Of a stretch of 64,000 nucleotides of DNA, positions 7,456-16,283 are shown piece by piece. This stretch comes from Rufibacter ruber (GTDB taxonomy: Bacteria > Bacteroidota > Bacteroidia > Cytophagales > Hymenobacteraceae): positions 1 to 64,000 of the forward strand of contig NZ_LRMM01000015.1 in assembly GCF_001647275.1 (NCBI RefSeq), read 5' to 3'. Within the stretch, counting starts at the first letter, position 1. Every line of letters starts with the position of its first letter. The position numbers and the translations under genes were made by a program. Below the pieces are notes generated by a model, which had not been told where the DNA came from, ran no database searches, and saw nothing but the letters and a program-made list of their open reading frames with translations.

Positions 7456-8676
7456 ATGCAAAATCAAGGCAATGAGCGTTTATTTGAGTTAGAAGATGAG
7501 CGCCTCAGAGTTTTATATGATTACCAGATATTAGACACGGCACCAGAAGAGAAATACAATGCCCTCCTCAACCTGGCCGTCTCTATTTTCAGGGTTTCTA
7601 TAGCTACTATCGCTTTTATAGACAGAGACCGCACCTGGTTTAAAGCGCGGGTGGGGGTGCCGGTGCCTGAGATTGAACGGGCCAACACTCTCTGCCACCT
7701 CACTATCCAATCAGATTCTATCCTGGAGATACCAGACATTGCGGCCACAGAATATTTCACCACCATTCCCATGACCGCCCAGATGGGTGTTAGGTTTTAT
7801 GCCGCCGCGCCCATTGTCAACGCCTATGGCATCCGGCTGGGCACCATCTGCCTTTTCTCAGATGAGCCCAGGCAGCTAACCCCGCAGGAGCGGCAAATGC
7901 TGCACACCCTGGCCCAGCAGGTCATGGCACTGGTAGAGCTAGACGCTCAGAAAAGAAAACTGGAGGCCGAAAACCAAAAAGCAGCCGCCAGCGCCCAGCG
8001 GCTGGCAGCCTATAAAGCTGAATTAAACCAGTTGTCTTATACCTTATCACACGAATTGAAAACCCCGCTCAGGGCAATCCATAACCTGGCTGAATGGATC
8101 TCTGAAGACCTTACAGAGGAAAGCCATGAACAGGTGAGACAGAATCTGGCGTTGCTGCGCGGCAGGGCGCAGCGTTTGGAGAACCTGTTCAACGGGCTTA
8201 TCACCTACTCAAGGGCCCGCGAAGTAACTGCCCCCTTAGAGACGGTAGCTACCTCCCTCATGCTCCAACAGCTATGTGACACGTTGAGAGAAGACCATCT
8301 GGTAACTGTTACCTTGGCTACTGACCTGCCTGTCATTAGAACAGAGCGCCCGGTGCTGGAGACCATTTTTTCCCAGCTCCTGGAAAACGCCATTCTTCAC
8401 AACCCGGGCCGTGCTGTAGAGATAGAAGTGGGATGGCGGCAGCAAACGCCGTTCCTGCTGGAGTTTTATGTACAGGACAACGGCGTAGGTATAGCCCCAG
8501 TGTTCCATGAGAAAATTTTTGGCATGTTCAAGACCCTTTCCTCAAAACACGAGCAAGAGCGAAATGGAGTAGGTTTGGCTTATATCAAGAAATTATTGAA
8601 TGAAAGACAAGCAACAATATGGGTAGATTCCATTCCTGAACAAGGCTGCCGCTTCTCTTTCACATGGCCTTGCTAA
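7456..8676 (+). CDS. GAF domain sensor histidine kinase
   Basis: 406 residues, soluble. A GAF domain (about 20-165, with IAFIDRDRTWFKARVG and NTLCHLTIQSD) is followed by a coiled linker and a HisKA domain with the phospho-acceptor His in LSYTLSHELKTPLRAIHNLAEWI (about 198). The ATPase domain has the N box ENAILHNPG, DNGVGIAP and NGVGLAYIKKLL. It autophosphorylates in response to an unknown ligand. It heads a two-component cluster and shares the SH(E/D)LK(T/A)PLRAI.NL.EWI signature with the next two kinases, so they are probably paralogues. Confidence 0.9.
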   Translation: MQNQGNERLFELEDERLRVLYDYQILDTAPEEKYNALLNLAVSIFRVSIATIAFIDRDRTWFKARVGVPVPEIERANTLCHLTIQSDSILEIPDIAATEYFTTIPMTAQMGVRFYAAAPIVNAYGIRLGTICLFSDEPRQLTPQERQMLHTLAQQVMALVELDAQKRKLEAENQKAAASAQRLAAYKAELNQLSYTLSHELKTPLRAIHNLAEWISEDLTEESHEQVRQNLALLRGRAQRLENLFNGLITYSRAREVTAPLETVATSLMLQQLCDTLREDHLVTVTLATDLPVIRTERPVLETIFSQLLENAILHNPGRAVEIEVGWRQQTPFLLEFYVQDNGVGIAPVFHEKIFGMFKTLSSKHEQERNGVGLAYIKKLLNERQATIWVDSIPEQGCRFSFTWPC

Positions 8677-8713
8677 AAATTATGCAAAAAGGAATAATTC
8701 ATGGCTATATACC

Positions 8714-8721
8714 TTATCTTT
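8714..8721 (+). promoter_or_regulatory. candidate TAnnTTTG promoter box
   Basis: TATCTTTG 50 bases before the ATG of the CHASE3 kinase. It argues for the ATG at 8771 rather than the in-frame TTG at 8720 inside the box. Confidence 0.4.
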
Positions 8722-8770
8722 GAGATCGTCAACTGTGGCTGAATACACTCCAGGCGCAGGTACCAGATCC

Positions 8771-10285
8771 ATGAAAATTATCACCACCATTCATCTTGCC
8801 ATAGGTTTTATACTGGCCATGTTTTGCATTGTGACTTTTGGTTATATCAAGCAGACCCAACGGGTGCAGAAGAGCGTGGAGGCGGTGCTGGCGACCTCTG
8901 ATGTGATCAGGGAAGGCGAGTCGGCCCAGAAAATGCTCCTTGACCTTGAGACCGGCATGAGAGGGTACCTTTTAACCGGGAGGCAGACTTTTCTTTCGCC
9001 TTACAACAAAGGGCAGGTGATTTTTGCCAGAACTGTACGGCGCCTGGATTCCCTTACAGAGGCCTATCCCTCCCAAAACCAGTTGGTGCACCTCATTGAA
9101 CAGGATGCCCAGGAATGGATTATCAATTTCTCTGAACCCCTGATTGCTGCCCGGGCCAAGGTCCACCTGAGCTCTTCGCACAAACAATACTATGATTCTC
9201 TTTTCAATGCCACCGCCCAAAAAGCGAAGGGGAAGCTCATCATTGACCGGGCGCGCAAGAAGTTTGAGCTCATTGAGGCCGAAGAAGAGATCATCAAAAG
9301 GGCCAAAGTACGGGAAATGAATGACTCCCTGATGCAGACTAATGATATTGCGCTCGGGTTGACCCTGCTGGCAATCCTGGCGGGGAGCCTTACCGCCTAT
9401 CTGCTGGGCAAAACCATCAGGAAGCGTTTCATGAAAATGACTGCTTTGGCCAACAGCATTGCCAATGGCAATTACCAGGTAACGCTCACTGACACCCGCC
9501 ATGATGAAATCAGCAGCCTGACCCACTCTCTTAATAGAATGGCGCATAAACTTCAGCAGAGCTTTGACCATTTGACTAAGATGAACCGGGAACTGGACCA
9601 GTTCGCCTATGTAGTTTCACATGACCTGAAAGCCCCTCTCAGAGCCATCAACAACCTGGCTGAGTGGATTGCAGAGGACCTGGATAGCCAGGAGCCGGAA
9701 ATCACCAACAACCTCACCATTTTACGGGGGCGGGTACAGCGCATGGAGAACCTGATCAACGGTATTTTAGAATACGCCCGGGTAGGGAGAAAAGAGATCA
9801 AAAAATCTACCTTTTCAGTTAACAGCGTTCTGAAGGAGGCATTAGAGAATCTGTCTCCACCAGCTTCGTTTCAGGTGAAAATTGCGGCAGATATGCCTAC
9901 CCTCACCGCTGAGAAGACCTTGGTCTATCAGGTTTTCTCAAACCTGCTGAGCAATGCCTTTAAATACCACCACACCCAGAACGGCTGTGTAGAGGTACGC
10001 GCCAAAGAGCTGGAAAACATGTATCAATTTGAGGTGCAGGATGATGGCCCGGGCATCCCGAAGGAATACCACCAAAAAGTATTCGGGATTTTCCAAACTA
10101 TGGAGGCCCGTGACGTAAAAGAAAGTACTGGCATAGGCCTGGCTATCGTTAAGAAGATTATTGAGGAAAAAGGAGGCAGCATCTGGATTGAGTCTGACAA
10201 AGGGCAGGGAACTACTTTTGTATTCACCTGGCCTAAGGAAAAAAAAGACTTGCCTGTGCTTCTTGAAACCGCCTATGTATCATGA
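8771..10285 (+). CDS. CHASE3-HAMP membrane histidine kinase
   Basis: 504 residues from the ATG at 8771. Two membrane segments (IHLAIGFILAMFCIVTFGYI near 5-25 and IALGLTLLAILAGSLTAYLL near 193-215) flank an extracytoplasmic CHASE3 domain with the typical DLETGMRGYLLTG. HAMP follows, then HisKA (FAYVVSHDLKAPLRAINNL) and HATPase_c (NLLSNAFKYH, DDGPGIPKEYHQKVFGIF, GIGLAIVKKII). It should sense an envelope signal, unknown. Its TGA overlaps the next gene's ATG (ATGA), which indicates translational coupling. Confidence 0.91.
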   Translation: MKIITTIHLAIGFILAMFCIVTFGYIKQTQRVQKSVEAVLATSDVIREGESAQKMLLDLETGMRGYLLTGRQTFLSPYNKGQVIFARTVRRLDSLTEAYPSQNQLVHLIEQDAQEWIINFSEPLIAARAKVHLSSSHKQYYDSLFNATAQKAKGKLIIDRARKKFELIEAEEEIIKRAKVREMNDSLMQTNDIALGLTLLAILAGSLTAYLLGKTIRKRFMKMTALANSIANGNYQVTLTDTRHDEISSLTHSLNRMAHKLQQSFDHLTKMNRELDQFAYVVSHDLKAPLRAINNLAEWIAEDLDSQEPEITNNLTILRGRVQRMENLINGILEYARVGRKEIKKSTFSVNSVLKEALENLSPPASFQVKIAADMPTLTAEKTLVYQVFSNLLSNAFKYHHTQNGCVEVRAKELENMYQFEVQDDGPGIPKEYHQKVFGIFQTMEARDVKESTGIGLAIVKKIIEEKGGSIWIESDKGQGTTFVFTWPKEKKDLPVLLETAYVS

Positions 10286-10995
10286 AGGAACACGCGCACA
10301 CCTGCCAAGAACAGTTAAAACAGCTACAGACTGAATTTGACGAGTTTGCTTATATTGTGTCACATGACCTAAAGGCACCGCTCAGAGCTATCAGCAACCT
10401 GTCTGGCTGGATCAAAGAAGATCTGGGGGAAGCCCTGGAGCCTGATATTGCCCATAACATTCATCTTCTCCAGAACCGGACAGAGCGAATGGAGCGCATG
10501 ATTTCAGCCCTCTTGTCATTTTCCAGAGTAGGCAGGCAAGACTTAGAGGTAAGGGAAGTGGCCGTGCAGGAACTGATAGAAAAAATTGCGGCCCCGTTTC
10601 AGGAGAAATCAGGCTTAAAGGTTCATCTTTCGCAGCTGCCTACCCTTACTACCTATTGTAGAAAACTGGAGACGGTGTTTTGCCACCTCCTGCAGAATGC
10701 GGTGCAGTTTAATGAGCAGGAAACGCCAGAGGTATGGATTTCTGCGAAGCAACTCCCAACGCATTTTCTTTTCTCTGTCAGAGACAACGGCATTGGGATT
10801 CCGGCAGACTCATTGGGAAAGATATTCAAGATGTTTTACACCGTGCAGCCCAAAGACCGGCAAGAGAGTTTAGGGGCAGGGTTAACCATAGTACACAAGA
10901 TAGTAAGATTTGCGGGCGGTACCATTGAGGCAAAATCAGACTTGAACCAGGGAACCGAGATGCTTTTCACCTGGCCCCTTTCCCTTACTGCTTGA
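10282..10995 (+). CDS. histidine kinase without a sensor domain
   Basis: 237 residues: only HisKA (FAYIVSHDLKAPLRAISNLSGWI, His about 30) and HATPase_c (HLLQNAVQFNEQ, RDNGIGIPADSLGKIFKMF, LGAGLTIVHKIV). The usual GLGL position reads SLGAGLTIV, still Gly-containing. It is co-translated with the CHASE3 kinase through an ATGA overlap and probably works with it or by heterodimer formation (inference). The nearest known architecture is the kinase core of phytochrome-like proteins. Confidence 0.87.
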   Translation: MKEHAHTCQEQLKQLQTEFDEFAYIVSHDLKAPLRAISNLSGWIKEDLGEALEPDIAHNIHLLQNRTERMERMISALLSFSRVGRQDLEVREVAVQELIEKIAAPFQEKSGLKVHLSQLPTLTTYCRKLETVFCHLLQNAVQFNEQETPEVWISAKQLPTHFLFSVRDNGIGIPADSLGKIFKMFYTVQPKDRQESLGAGLTIVHKIVRFAGGTIEAKSDLNQGTEMLFTWPLSLTA

Positions 10996-11069
10996 TTGTT
11001 TCACCTTACAATACCCTCGCCGCCTACAAAAGTATGGCAGACGCCGAACCAAGAAGATAACTTACACCC

Positions 11070-11483
11070 ATGGAAGAAAGAGTAGTACCCATTTTATTAG
11101 TGGAAGACGATGAAGTGGATATCATGAATGTGCAACGGGCATTTAAGAAGAACAACATAAATAACCCGCTTTACATTGCCAATAATGGTTTAGAGGCCTT
11201 GGAGATGCTGCGCTCTGACGCCCTGCCGCAAACCCCCATCATCATCCTGGACATCAACATGCCCAAAATGAATGGCATAGAGTTCCTGCAGGAGTTGAGA
11301 AAAGATCCGGCACTGAACCACATCAGTGTCTTTGTCATGACTACCTCTAATGAGGACAGCGACAAGTTCAACGCATACAACCTCAATGTGGCCGGCTATA
11401 TCTTAAAGCCGTTATCCTTTGAGAAGTTCATCACCGCCGTTGGCACCCTTGACCGCTACTGGAAGTTATGTGAACGGCCCTAA
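11070..11483 (+). CDS. single-domain response regulator (Rcp1-like)
   Basis: 137 residues, one receiver domain. The acidic pocket is EDDE (about 10-13), the phospho-acceptor Asp lies in IIILDINMPKMNG (about 62), the Thr in FVMTTSNED and the Lys in GYILKPLSF. There is no output domain. The ILDINMPKMNGIEFLQELRKDP pattern is that of the Rcp1 type that partners phytochrome-like kinases. It lies in the kinase cluster, 74 bases after the sensorless kinase. Confidence 0.92.
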   Translation: MEERVVPILLVEDDEVDIMNVQRAFKKNNINNPLYIANNGLEALEMLRSDALPQTPIIILDINMPKMNGIEFLQELRKDPALNHISVFVMTTSNEDSDKFNAYNLNVAGYILKPLSFEKFITAVGTLDRYWKLCERP

Positions 11484-11537
11484 CAAGGGCTGAAAAGAGA
11501 AGATTACGTTTGATTCTATGTTTATCCCACCAATCCA

Positions 11538-11969
11538 TTGAAAAATAAGCAGACCCACATCTTACTCGTGGAAGATAATCCACTGGATGTAGCCAATATT
11601 CTGCGGGCGTTTAAAGCCCAGGGGATTGAGAACCCTGTACATGTGGCAGGCACTGGCAAAGACGCTCTGTCTATGTTGCTGGGCACCGGCAACACCAATG
11701 CCTTGGTGCCCACCCCTAAAATAATCCTGCTTGATCTCAATTTACCAGGCATGGGTGGGTTAGACTTCTTAAAAGCGTTAAGACAGGAAGAATCATTAAA
11801 AGCCTGCAGCGTATTTGTAATGACAGCCTCAGATACCACCAAAGACGTGGTAGAGGCCTATGATCTCAACGTGGCCGGCTATCTGGTTAAACCAATACAG
11901 TATGAATCACTCCTTGAGATGATCTCTGTGCTTAATTCTTTCTGGGATTTAATTGAGTTACCAAATTAA
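11538..11969 (+). CDS. single-domain response regulator (Rcp1-like), second copy
   Basis: 143 residues, receiver only. EDN (10-12), the acceptor Asp in IILLDLNLPGMGG, VMTAS and GYLVKPIQYE are all present. It is clearly a paralogue of the preceding regulator (both end with a FWDL/YWKL-type tail). The start is a TTG at 11538, because no ATG precedes the first beta strand. It may share kinases with its neighbour, so that phosphate is distributed between two regulators without DNA-binding output. Confidence 0.88.
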   Translation: MKNKQTHILLVEDNPLDVANILRAFKAQGIENPVHVAGTGKDALSMLLGTGNTNALVPTPKIILLDLNLPGMGGLDFLKALRQEESLKACSVFVMTASDTTKDVVEAYDLNVAGYLVKPIQYESLLEMISVLNSFWDLIELPN

Positions 11970-11978
11970 CATTGTAGT

Positions 11979-14324
11979 ATGGTACTAGACCAGGTGGTGA
12001 AGTTGCTCATTGTAGATGATGATGAGGTAGATCAAATGATCATTAAGCGGTCCTTGCGCACCGCACAAATGAAGGCAGAGGTACGTACGGCGTCTATGGG
12101 GGTAGAGGCTCTGGAGGCCCTGCAGCAGCACGTATTTGATTTTATCTTTATAGATTTCATCCTGCCCGACATGAATGGGCTGGAATTACTTCAGAAAATA
12201 AGGGAGCAGGGCATTACCACGCCGGTGCAGGTTGTGACCTCCCAGGGAGATGAGCGCATTGCCGTGGAGGCAATCAAGACCGGGGCCTCAGATTACCTGC
12301 CCAAAACCCTGCTTACCCCAGAAGGCATTTCCCAGAGCATACGCAGTGCCATTCGCCTGCACAAAATTGAACAGGAGCGTCTACATACCCAGGAGCAACT
12401 CTGGCGCACCCAGAAGCAATTAGACACGGTGGTGAACAGCGCCCCCATTATTTTGTGGGCCATTGACAAAGACGGCATCTTTAACATGTCCCGCGGCAAA
12501 GGCCTCTCTCTCATAGGCAGAATTGACAACCAGTCTGTGGGACTGTCTATCTTTGAGGCTTATCAGGAGAATCCACAAATCATTGCCGGGGTAAAAAAAG
12601 CGCTGAGCGGCACAGAGGCAAAATGTACCGTTGACGTAAATGGGGTCTGGTTTGACTGCCTGTACCTGCCTATGAAAGATGACCTGGGGAACGTAACCGG
12701 AGCCATTGGCGTGGGGTATGACATTACTGAACGGGTCCTGGTGGAAGAGGAACTTAAAAAGGCCAAAGACACCGCCCTCAGTATGGCGCAGGTGAAAGAG
12801 CAGTTTCTGGCCAATATGAGCCATGAAATCAGAACTCCCATGAATGGGATTCTGGGCTTAACAGAAGTGTTGGCCAAAACGCAACTGAATGACCACCAGC
12901 GGGATTTTCTGAAAGCCATCAATACCTCTGCCAACAACCTCATGGTCATCATCAATGACCTGCTAGACTTCTCAAAAATTGAAGCTGGCAAAATCACCCT
13001 GGAAATTATCCCCTTTGACCTGAGGCAACTGATCAAACAACTTTTAGACATTCTGGAGATCAGAGCCAAAGAACGTAAAAACACCTTAAAACTGCTGCTG
13101 GACGAAGAAATTCCGCAGTTTGTGATGGGTGACCCGTTCCGGCTGAGCCAGATTCTGAACAACCTGATAGGCAACGCGATCAAGTTCACTGAAAACGGTG
13201 TGATTAAACTGAGCGTGGAGGTGATCAATGTACAGAATGGTCAATATCTGCTGGAAATGACGGTAAAAGACACGGGCATAGGCATTCCAGCGGAGAAATT
13301 GGGAACCATCTTTGACAAATTCACCCAAGGCAGCAGTGATACTACCCGTAAGTTTGGCGGCACCGGCCTGGGCCTTTCCATTGCCCGGGAGTTGATTGAA
13401 GTACAAAACGGCAACATACAGGTTGAAAGTCAGGTGGGCCAGGGCAGCACTTTCCGTTTTCAGCTTCCGTTCAAGAAAGCCGACAGGAAACCAGAAGTAC
13501 CCGCAGTAGCCGCAGAGTCTTCCGCTGATCAGTTTAAGCACCTGCAACATGCCTCTATTCTGCTGGCCGAAGACAACCCCATTAACCAGTTGCTGGTGAA
13601 AAAGGTGTTGGGGGACCATGAAATTCTGTTGGAGGTGGCTAATAATGGCCAGGAAGCGGTTGACCTTCTGGCCCAGAAGACCTATGACTTGGTGCTCATG
13701 GACATGCAGATGCCTGAAATGGACGGGTATGAGGCCATGCAGTACATCAGGCAGCACATGCCAGAACGGAAAAGCATCCCTATTATAGCCTTGACTGCCC
13801 ACGCCTCACAAGGCGAGGCAGACAAGTGCTTAGCCGCCGGCGCAGACTCTTATGTGTCAAAACCTTTCCAGGCGGAAACATTATTGAAGGAGATTGCCCG
13901 CTTTTTACCTAAAACCGCAGCAGAAGAACAAGCAGCAGCTGCTACCCTGCCAGAGGAGGCTTTAGAGATCAACCTCTCTTACCTGGCACAGTTTGCCAAC
14001 GGCAATGCAGAGTTCATGACAGACATTCTGAAGATGTTCATTGACCAGACGCCAGGACAGGTGCAGGAAATGACCAGAGCCGTTTCTTTCTCCAACTGGG
14101 CCGAAACCAGAACCATTGCCCATAAAATAAAACCGTCTCTGGCCTTGGTGGGCATTTCTAAAATTGAAGAGATTAATTCAAAAATTGAGCAGTATGCCCT
14201 GCACCGGAAAAACACTGAGCAGCTTCCCTCTTTGGTTCAGCAAATGGTGACCCTGGTAGAAAAAGCCGTTGATCAATTGCAGAATGAGCTGAAAACCTTA
14301 AAAGAAAAATCAGCAGTAAGGTAA
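11979..14324 (+). CDS. hybrid histidine kinase: REC-PAS-HisKA-HATPase-REC-Hpt
   Basis: 781 residues, no membrane segment. Order: receiver 1 (1-125, Asp in FIFIDFILPDMNG), PAS-like sensor (about 145-255, APIILWAIDKDGIF), HisKA (FLANMSHEIRTPMNGILGL, about 280), HATPase_c (NNLIGNAIKFTENG, DTGIGIPAEKLGTIFDKF, GTGLGLSIARELI), receiver 2 (about 520-640, LVLMDMQMPEMDGYEAM) and Hpt (about 665-770, His in TIAHKIKPSLAL). This is a complete internal phosphorelay. It starts ten bases after the second regulator, so the six genes may form one unit. Confidence 0.93.
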   Translation: MVLDQVVKLLIVDDDEVDQMIIKRSLRTAQMKAEVRTASMGVEALEALQQHVFDFIFIDFILPDMNGLELLQKIREQGITTPVQVVTSQGDERIAVEAIKTGASDYLPKTLLTPEGISQSIRSAIRLHKIEQERLHTQEQLWRTQKQLDTVVNSAPIILWAIDKDGIFNMSRGKGLSLIGRIDNQSVGLSIFEAYQENPQIIAGVKKALSGTEAKCTVDVNGVWFDCLYLPMKDDLGNVTGAIGVGYDITERVLVEEELKKAKDTALSMAQVKEQFLANMSHEIRTPMNGILGLTEVLAKTQLNDHQRDFLKAINTSANNLMVIINDLLDFSKIEAGKITLEIIPFDLRQLIKQLLDILEIRAKERKNTLKLLLDEEIPQFVMGDPFRLSQILNNLIGNAIKFTENGVIKLSVEVINVQNGQYLLEMTVKDTGIGIPAEKLGTIFDKFTQGSSDTTRKFGGTGLGLSIARELIEVQNGNIQVESQVGQGSTFRFQLPFKKADRKPEVPAVAAESSADQFKHLQHASILLAEDNPINQLLVKKVLGDHEILLEVANNGQEAVDLLAQKTYDLVLMDMQMPEMDGYEAMQYIRQHMPERKSIPIIALTAHASQGEADKCLAAGADSYVSKPFQAETLLKEIARFLPKTAAEEQAAAATLPEEALEINLSYLAQFANGNAEFMTDILKMFIDQTPGQVQEMTRAVSFSNWAETRTIAHKIKPSLALVGISKIEEINSKIEQYALHRKNTEQLPSLVQQMVTLVEKAVDQLQNELKTLKEKSAVR

Positions 14325-14786
14325 CAGCCATCCTATCTAGAGCTATTTTACCTTCTACTCGTAGTCCTCACGGCGTGTAGAAGCTGCCTAGCCGCCCCTC
14401 GCTTAGCGTAAACTTTTTGATATGCTAGCAAGGCAGGATAGAGTCTGTTTCTGGGCTGTTTTTTGAAAAACAGCCCAGAAACAGCAGCTCAAGCAATTGC
14501 TTTGGCCATAGAGAAAAGGAAGCACCGCCCCAAATTTAAAGAAGAAGATACCAGCCAACTACTTGTTTAGAAAGCACGTTTTTAGAGCATGTTTAAGGGG
14601 TGATTGTACCGGCGAAGAGTGTCCGCGAAAGGTTCTGTGTTCACAGTTTAAGAGCCGCCTTGCAGCGTAAAGGGCTAGAAGATGTAACCGCAGGTTCTTC
14701 TTCAGGGCTTTTTGCAGGATTAAACGCTGTTTTAAACTTAGTTTAGAGCCTCTTTTACCAAAACAGCTTATAAAGATATCTTTCTC
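14325..14786. other. intergenic region with one dispersed palindrome
   Basis: No gene seen. It holds a short hairpin (CTTCTAC near 14353 with GTAGAAG near 14378) and, at 14445-14484, a perfect dispersed palindrome with a TGGGC/GCCCA core. The rest shows no structure that I can name. Confidence 0.5.
14445..14484. repeat. dispersed palindrome with TGGGC/GCCCA core
   Basis: CTGTTTCTGGGCTGTTTT and its exact complement; it lies about 120 bases after the hybrid kinase. Confidence 0.75.
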
Positions 14787-15308
14787 ATGGAGCCAGTACT
14801 ACATCCCCTTTTTCAGCAGTTAGAAGAGCAGCGGCAGTTTCTAAGCCAGTGGGTGAGTGCCGCCTCCCCTGCCAAACAGGAAACCAACCCCGCACCAGAT
14901 AAATGGTCGGCGGCCCAGGTGCTCTACCACATTGGGTTTATTGAGCAGAAGGTATTGGAGGAGCTCCAAAGACGCCTGGCCTCCCAAAAGCCTCTACGGC
15001 CCACCTCCCTTAAAACGTGGTACAGGTCAGTGGTGTTAAAGCTGTTCCTGCGCCTTCCCCTTAAGTTCAAAGCCCCCCAAGTAGTTCGTGAGGTGCCCTC
15101 CGTGGCGCACGTACCGGCAGTACTGGAGCAGTGGCAAAAGACCCGGGTACAGCTCAGGGCCCTGCTGGAACAATTTCCCGTGGATTTGTTAAACAAGGAG
15201 ATTTTTTTTCACCCCATTGCCGGCATGCTTACCTTGCCCCAAACGCTCGCCTTTCTGCACCAACACCACCGCCACCACATTCCTCAGTTGAAGAAGCTGT
15301 TGCATTAA
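14787..15308 (+). CDS. DinB family protein
   Basis: 173 residues of the DinB/YfiT four-helix-bundle superfamily, which bind a metal with three His and often act as thiol-dependent transferases or stress proteins. Visible are KWSAAQVLYHIGFIEQ (first His, about 52) and LAFLHQHHRHHIPQLKKLL (C-terminal His cluster). The segment FFHPIAGMLTLPQTL supports the family. Substrate and cofactor are unknown. It is a stand-alone gene before the deaminase. Confidence 0.82.
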   Translation: MEPVLHPLFQQLEEQRQFLSQWVSAASPAKQETNPAPDKWSAAQVLYHIGFIEQKVLEELQRRLASQKPLRPTSLKTWYRSVVLKLFLRLPLKFKAPQVVREVPSVAHVPAVLEQWQKTRVQLRALLEQFPVDLLNKEIFFHPIAGMLTLPQTLAFLHQHHRHHIPQLKKLLH

Positions 15309-15331
15309 CAGGACTCCCACGCGTTTTCTGT

Positions 15332-15339
15332 ACATTTGC
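15332..15339 (+). promoter_or_regulatory. candidate TAnnTTTG promoter box
   Basis: TACATTTG, 40 bases before the deaminase ATG. No clear -33 TTG at the expected spacing. Confidence 0.35.
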
Positions 15340-15378
15340 ATCCTTTTTACGTAAACCAACTGATTTAACTGTAAGAGA

Positions 15379-15864
15379 ATGTCATCGCCAGAATCCAGGA
15401 GAAAAGAATACATGCGGGAAGCCATCAGGCTTTCAATTGAGAAGATGAAGGAAGGCAAAGGCGGTCCTTTTGGGGCGGTGGTAGTAAAGAACGGCGAAAT
15501 CATTGCCCGCGGGTTTAACAACGTAACATCCAGCAACGACCCAACAGCCCACGCAGAGGTAGACGCCATCCGGAAAGCCTGCCAGACGCTGGGCACCTTC
15601 CAACTCACCGGCTGTGAGCTCTACACCAGCTGTGAACCCTGCCCCATGTGCCTGGGAGCCATCTACTGGGCCCGCCCAGACAAAGTGTATTATGGCAACA
15701 CCAAAGCAGATGCCGCCGCCATTGGCTTTGATGATGCTTTTATTTACGAAGAATTAGAAAAACCCCTGCCCCACCGCCACCTGCCCATGGAGCAGTTCCT
15801 GCGGGAAGAAGCCCTGGAAGGATTCAAGGAGTGGGAAAAGCTGGAAGGCAAAACTGAATACTAA
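15379..15864 (+). CDS. nucleoside/guanine deaminase
   Basis: 161 residues of the zinc cytidine/deoxycytidylate deaminase fold, closest to bacterial guanine deaminase (guanine to xanthine). The zinc ligands are in HAEVDAIRKAC (His and catalytic Glu, about 54-56) and in SCEPCPMCLGAIYWAR. The C-terminal AAIGFDDAFIYEELEKP is typical of GuaD-like enzymes rather than TadA. It starts at an ATG 70 bases after dinB. A tRNA adenosine deaminase is a less likely alternative. Confidence 0.88.
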   Translation: MSSPESRRKEYMREAIRLSIEKMKEGKGGPFGAVVVKNGEIIARGFNNVTSSNDPTAHAEVDAIRKACQTLGTFQLTGCELYTSCEPCPMCLGAIYWARPDKVYYGNTKADAAAIGFDDAFIYEELEKPLPHRHLPMEQFLREEALEGFKEWEKLEGKTEY

Positions 15865-16283
15865 ATAGTCTAGGTTTCGGTTTGCTGAAGCAGTTGTAAC
15901 CCACCCCTACCCCTCCTAGGACGGGAATTATCTGCTAAAGACTCAAGTTCCACGAAAGCTCGTCCTAAGCCTCCGCTATTCGAGATTTGAAATCCCGAAT
16001 AACAAAGGAAAGATAACAGTTAAGCGTTCTACATCCTTGTTAGTATCCATAATGAGTTAACTGCTTCAATAAACTGCAACAAGGGTTAACTAATATTCCT
16101 CAGTCGCTTCTATTAATCTACGTCCCGTTTTTGGCCTGTTTTCTGGAAAGTAGGCCAAAAACGGGACGTATTTATTCTGCATCGGTGCAGCCGAAAACAA
16201 AGTTTGTGATAAGATCTGAGGCAGCGCATTCAGCCGTCGTCTTTAAAAGTCCGTAGAAAAATCAGCACCTATTCTGTTGAACC
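15865..16283. other. intergenic region with several hairpin elements
   Basis: No gene seen. It holds the inverted form of the CCCCTC/GAGGGGTAGGGGTGGGTT element (about 15898-15921), a hairpin ATTCGAGATTTGAAATCCCG near 15979, and a dispersed palindrome at 16123-16166. The hairpin resembles the units of the arrays at 17.1 and 35.5 kb. Confidence 0.5.
16123..16166. repeat. dispersed palindrome with TGGCC/GGCCA core
   Basis: TCCCGTTTTTGGCCTGTTTT pairs with AAAGTAGGCCAAAAACGGGA; outer pairs are GC-extended here. Confidence 0.7.
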
